DNA of 64,000 nt from Lepus europaeus (taxonomy: Eukaryota > Chordata > Mammalia > Lagomorpha > Leporidae), in assembly GCF_033115175.1 (NCBI RefSeq), contig NC_084835.1, positions 95,565,448 through 95,629,447 of the forward strand, given 5' to 3'. A model generated the notes under the pieces. That model made no database searches and was not told the DNA's origin. It saw only the letters and a program-made list of their open reading frames with translations. The translations under genes and the position numbers were made by a program. The stretch's first letter is position 1; every line of letters starts with the position of its first letter. Below, in pieces: positions 59,593 to 64,000 of the stretch.

Positions 59593-59849
59593 GCCGGCGC
59601 CGCGGCTCAATAGGCTAATCCTCCGCCTAGCGGTGCCGGCACACCGGGTTCTAGTCCTGGTCAGGGCGCCGGATTCTGTCCTGGTTGCCCCTCTTCCAGG
59701 CCAGCTCTCTGCTGTGGCCAGGGAGTGCAGTGGAGGATGGCCCAAGTCCTTGGGCCCTGCACCCCATGGGAGACAGGAGAAGCACCTGGCTCCTGCCATC
59801 GGATCAGCACGGTGCCATTGGAGGGTGAACCAGCGGCAAAGGAAACTTC
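59593..59849 (+). mobile_element. Young C-type SINE, 3'-truncated
   Basis: GGCCGGCGCCGCGGCTC through GGCAAAGGAA. The CT-rich stretch and A tail are missing. It begins 10 bp after copy 1 of the 50-bp repeat. Confidence 0.9.
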
Positions 59850-60810
59850 TATGGAAACACAATCTCTCTCCTTCCTCCTTCCTTCATCGCCACTGGGCCT
59901 TCCACGCCTGCTCTTGGCGGCTGCCCTTGGACCCCAGGCAGCAGCTCCAGGGGGGCTAGCAAGCCACTTACCCCTGAAGAGGCCTCAATGTCCCCCAGGA
60001 TGGTTGTGGACATTTTCTGGAAAGCATTTAGGGAGAAGGATTCTGCTGATAGAAAGTGTGCTACTTAGTTGCACATTCAAAGGTAAATGTAGTCAATGGA
60101 ATTATTTGGTTTGGGCATAAGAGATACACACATGTACTCGTGCATTTGAATGAAGCATGGTAATTCTAGCCTATCACACGGAGGTCTCTGCAGTAGGTGG
60201 GGACCTGAGCTCCGATCTGGGGTTGGATACAGGAGAGCAGATGTCCTGCACTCTAAGCTACAAAGCTCTCGGCACGCTCTCCCCAAACGACATCCTGCCC
60301 TTCCCGGTTGTGTTAAGGTACCCTTGTTGTTGGCCAACGACCTCAGCAGAGTCTGGGCTCAGATGAACAGATTGTATTTATATGTGCTTATCTCCCAAAT
60401 AAACCCTGGATTTTAAAAGTCGATCTTACTCTTATCATCTGGCAGTGAGATTTTCTGGAACTGTTATTTTCTCTGTCTCTTCTTACAATCTATTTTTGAG
60501 CTACAAGGTAGATCAGGTCAAAATTAATCTACAGTTAGTGTTAACTAGTATGGTTAAGAATAACAAATATATATATATGTAGCACAACATATGGTTTAGA
60601 GAGGTGTTTAAAAACACTTTGCATTGAGACATTAAAAATCAATTACGTAGACGGCAAGGTTAAATAATTTTCTCCTCTGTCGGTGGGCACAGAGTTCTGC
60701 TAATTTCTGGGTACTAAGTTCTACAGGAAACCACTTCCCTGGCAACATTTGGCATTTGAGTGAAGTCACGGAAGACAAAAACGAATACCACGGCAGAGAG
60801 TATGCCACCA

Positions 60811-60860
60811 AGTGAACTAAATATTAACTCCGTTACCAAAAAAGGAGCAAGTGCAAGATT
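60811..60860 (+). repeat. 50-bp direct repeat, copy 2
   Basis: Second copy of the 50-bp unit, 1,278 bp to the right of copy 1. Sequences beyond both edges do not match. Confidence 0.93.
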
Positions 60861-62484
60861 TAGGAACAGCAGTGGCATTACAGCAAGCTAAAAGTTACAG
60901 CAAACTTCATAATTCTGGTCACAGGTTACTTCGAGTTACATACACATTGTTTCCTGAACTAGTGCATTCAATATCTTTGATCAGTGGGTCTTTGGTTCAC
61001 TGAGAATTCTCTTGAGTTTTAGAAGCATTTAGAAGGTGCTGTGAGTTAATACTACTACTTAATATTTTTTTCTAGTAAGATTTTCATTGTCCTTCTTTAT
61101 CTTGAGCTACGCATAAAATTTTACAAATCATTAACAAGAAGGGAAATTGTTCACAAAGAAAAATTAACTGATATCTGGAATAGGAACTTTAATTTTGAAC
61201 ACAAATATTGAAAGACCCCAAATTACACTGTTCATAAGTAAATGTTAACAGTAAGTTAGAAGTGATTAGGTTTGATCAAATTGTATAGGCAGGTAAACTG
61301 AGGCACAAGGCAAGTTAAAGAGCTTATCTAAAACCTAGATCTATCAGTCTGTGCTTTTAAGAACTTCTCTTTTTCTTCTTTTGGTTTTTTTTTTAAATGA
61401 TAAGCATGTTCTAAAATAGAATGGAATAATAAATCAGAGTACCTCATTCGCTATATATTCATGAGAAGTGTAACTGCCTCTTACTATTCTCAGAAATCCA
61501 CCCATAGCCTATTAAGTACACTAGAGAATCATACCAGTGGAAATCAAATTGATTTTAAAACTCCTATACATCTAACAAGATGCAGCCGCACTTGCTCCCC
61601 GTGCAATGGTGCTGGTGCGGCCATAATGACAGGAATTGAGAAGTGGGGGTGACTCCACTCCTCCTGATTTCCTTGACCTGCGACAGCTCTGAGCTGTCTT
61701 GCCGGCTTAACCCACTGCATTCAATTTCAAATCACTTAACTTCAGTGAGGTTATTCCAAATGGGTATGCAAAACCTTACTCGGGGACTGCCAGTGGAATA
61801 GTGTCATTTCTATTTTTTGAGTAGGTAATATTTTGACCAAACTACCATTCCCCTCCCCACACACTCTCTGATTTGCTTTTGAGCATGGGTCTAATTTTAA
61901 AGAGCTCTACAGATAAAAGTCCCACGGGTTTCTGGGGAATCGTGGCTGCTTGGTCCTTCCAATTTTACAAGACCACAATATCTACTGTTTGTAAGTTTAA
62001 TGACCATTAAGAGGGAGAGTTTAAAAAAGCCATTTGAAAATGTAATCTCTTTGTAACTGCTAAAAGTCAGTCATCAATAAGGCTCAAAAGTTAAAGGAAG
62101 GCTAAATTTCATTAAAATTATGAACTAAAAAATCCACTGGAACCAAATATTGATGAGGAGCTGAATTTGTACTGGGCTGAATTAAAGTAGGTGCCTATCA
62201 TCTAAAGAGTTGTCTACATCTTTACTTGTTTAGAGAAAGGTGAGAGCGATTTCCCGACAAACCACAGGGATGATTGCCCCATGAGTGAAGAATTCATCTA
62301 AAAATCAGAAATCGCACTCTGGCTTAGGCAGTGTGAGAAGACATTTCATGGTTCTATATTCAAGCGCATATGCATAGAAATTAAATATCTGCATTTTCCA
62401 ATCACAGTGGTTACAAATTAAACATTAGCTAAAGGGACACGTGGCTATAGAAGCCTTACCACTATTATGGCATGCGAACTGCAT

Positions 62485-62640
62485 TACAGCTAACCTGTCC
62501 CTTCCCCAACTGGAAGCAACTTGAGGGCAACTCGGTATTGATTTCTAGTTGAATCCCCAAAGCCTAGCAAAGGACCTAGCACACAGTAGGCATCTGAAGA
62601 TATTTATAGAGTAAATGAGGAAATAAACAAATGAATGCTA
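62485..62640 (+). repeat. L2 LINE 3'-end relic
   Basis: GAAGCAACTTGAGGGCAACTCG, AGCACACAGTAGGCATCTGA and ATAAACAAATGAATG match the L2 end. Confidence 0.75.
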
Positions 62641-63807
62641 TCATGAGGATACAGCAGTGCCCAGCTTTTGCACAGAGATAAGTATATCCATCTCCACTAG
62701 CAACAGGGATCACCGGAGAGTGCCCTTGGCTGCCACCTCTCCTAAGGTGCTACTCACAAGTGCTCAGAATCTCTTTGACTCATCTCAACTTTTGACACTT
62801 GGCCAAGTAGGTGGATTCTTGGAATCTGACCACAAGTAAATGAAGTAGTATCAAAACGCAGGCCAATGGGGCGCCCACTCTGGGATTTTCTCAAATGTGC
62901 GTTTTAATGGGAACACCATAAACTAATCCTCCCTACGAGGCAGGATGGCTGAAGATCGACCAAGTCAAGTCCCACAACAACTCAAAGCCCTAAACACCTC
63001 TGAGTATTTCAAATACCGTCTCTACACGTTCAGCAAAGGGATCATAAGCACGAAGCTCTTGTGACCCGAGATTCCAATATAAACTTAACAAGAATATGTT
63101 TCACATGAAGTTAGCTCATTTCAGTGTTTCCAGCCCTTCCCGTCCTACCTGTCTCCCATTCAATACGAGATAATAATATTGTCTGTCCCACTCCCTATAT
63201 ACTTCCCTGAATAATGTGAGAATGAAATTGTGATATGGAAAATCAATGTGGAACAAGTTTCTCTGGGAACCTGTATCAAATTAATTATTGTGAGGAAGGG
63301 ACTAGCAATATCTCCTAGTGTGACTAGGTGTTATTACCTACATAACTATTGACTGCACTGCCCTGAGCTCCAGGCAGTGTGGAATGTTTATGTGAACACC
63401 GATCCTGAATCTACTTACACAGACTTCCTTTCAGCATTTACATTTCTATCTGAATATTAGTCAACAGTGGATTCCGTGGTTTTTATCCACTCTGGCTGTC
63501 ATTCTTGATTGTGGGTGAGTGGGGGGAAGTAAACACCTTTCCAAGACCAACACTTGCTTTCAAATTTCAACTGAGTCAGCGCAAGATGAAAGGGAGATCT
63601 CCAGGTTTTAACAAATCTACAGAGACCACTAATAAACATGAAATAAGGAGACCATAACTCTGTGAAGGAATTAGTTTGTTCTAATACATTTAGGTTTCCA
63701 ATGGGTTTGCACAACTGCTGACATGTTAACGTATAACTTTTAAAAAACTACAAGTTCTAGTTTGCTAAATGCAGTATATGAAATTCAAGTTCCTAAAAGT
63801 GAAGTGA
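62641..63807. other. SKOR2: SKOR2 intron, nothing recognised
   Basis: Single-copy AT-rich sequence. Confidence 0.4.
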
Positions 63808-63880
63808 TTCTCCCTGTCTCTCCTCTCTCTCTGTAACTCTGACTTTCAAATAAATAAATAAGTCTTTAAAAAATTATTTC
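63808..63880 (+). mobile_element. C-type SINE 3' fragment
   Basis: Only TCTCCCTGTCTCTCC, CTGTAACTCTGACTTTC and (AAAT)n remain. Confidence 0.85.
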
Positions 63881-64000
63881 ACATGGTGGGATCTAGATTC
63901 TGTCACGGACTCTATGGAAACTGCTTTAAGCATCAAGTGATCCCACAGTTTTACACAAATCATTGTTACTTCTTGAAAAGCTACACACACTTTACATATA

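Larger units (their letters stand above)
53449..64000 (-). other. SKOR2: SKOR2 intron, continuing past the right edge
   Basis: Upstream of the exon at 53383 I searched the minus strand for the next SKOR2 coding segment (ending near DFWRERS in human) and found nothing to 64000. This stretch is therefore most simply intron. It carries several SINEs, L2 and MaLR relics, (CA)n and (TA)n microsatellites and a 50-bp direct repeat. The intervals 53874-54820, 54960-56914 and 60870-62480 look single-copy and hold nothing I recognise. Confidence 0.6.

Overview
This is a mammalian nuclear window, almost certainly from a lagomorph and most likely rabbit (Oryctolagus cuniculus). The main evidence is about 47 copies of the tRNA-derived lagomorph C-type SINE. 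They have an RNA polymerase III A and B box, a body ending in a CT-rich stretch, and an AAATAAATAAAT tail. Old L1, L2, MIR and MaLR relics shared by all placental mammals lie between them. Most long open frames in the window are translations of these SINEs and are not genes.

Two protein-coding genes are supported, both on the minus strand. The first coding exon of IER3IP1 (10569-10659) sits in a CpG-island promoter; its other exons are not seen and probably lie left of the window. About 24 kb away are the last four coding exons of SKOR2, a SKI/SNO-family transcriptional corepressor: 53383-53448, 52907-53005, 43508-43575 and 35027-35089. All four exons have consensus splice sites and matching phases, and together they encode the conserved C-terminal coiled coil and the stop codon. 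The rest of SKOR2 should lie beyond base 64000. The gene order IER3IP1-SKOR2 matches human 18q21.1 (recalled, not searched).

Layout: 1-2412 is an L1 ORF2 relic (minus) split by three SINEs. 2500-7000 is dense in SINEs, including a serial head-to-tail block at 3467-4829. 7202-7868 is a solo retroviral LTR. 8600-9900 holds MaLR, MIR and L2 relics. 9960-10860 is the IER3IP1 CpG island. 11-35 kb is intergenic and holds more SINEs, two further LTRs (21667-22074 and 22314-22999), a 61-bp tandem duplication, a coding-like but unrecognised ORF (28042-28383), and a CRE-containing, promoter-like patch near 34 kb. From 35 kb to the right end is the SKOR2 gene body, mostly intron. It contains a TAF9 processed pseudogene (40518-41524), a truncated U2 snRNA retrocopy (48013-48050) and a 50-bp direct repeat at 59.5 and 60.8 kb.

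The most interesting observation concerns the last SKOR2 exon. Read one frame over, it still resembles the SKOR1 coiled coil, and an apparently intact splice donor follows directly. This suggests that the SKOR2 C-terminus arose by a frame shift at an ancestral exon boundary. I found no operon, CRISPR array, phage or other prokaryotic-type system.
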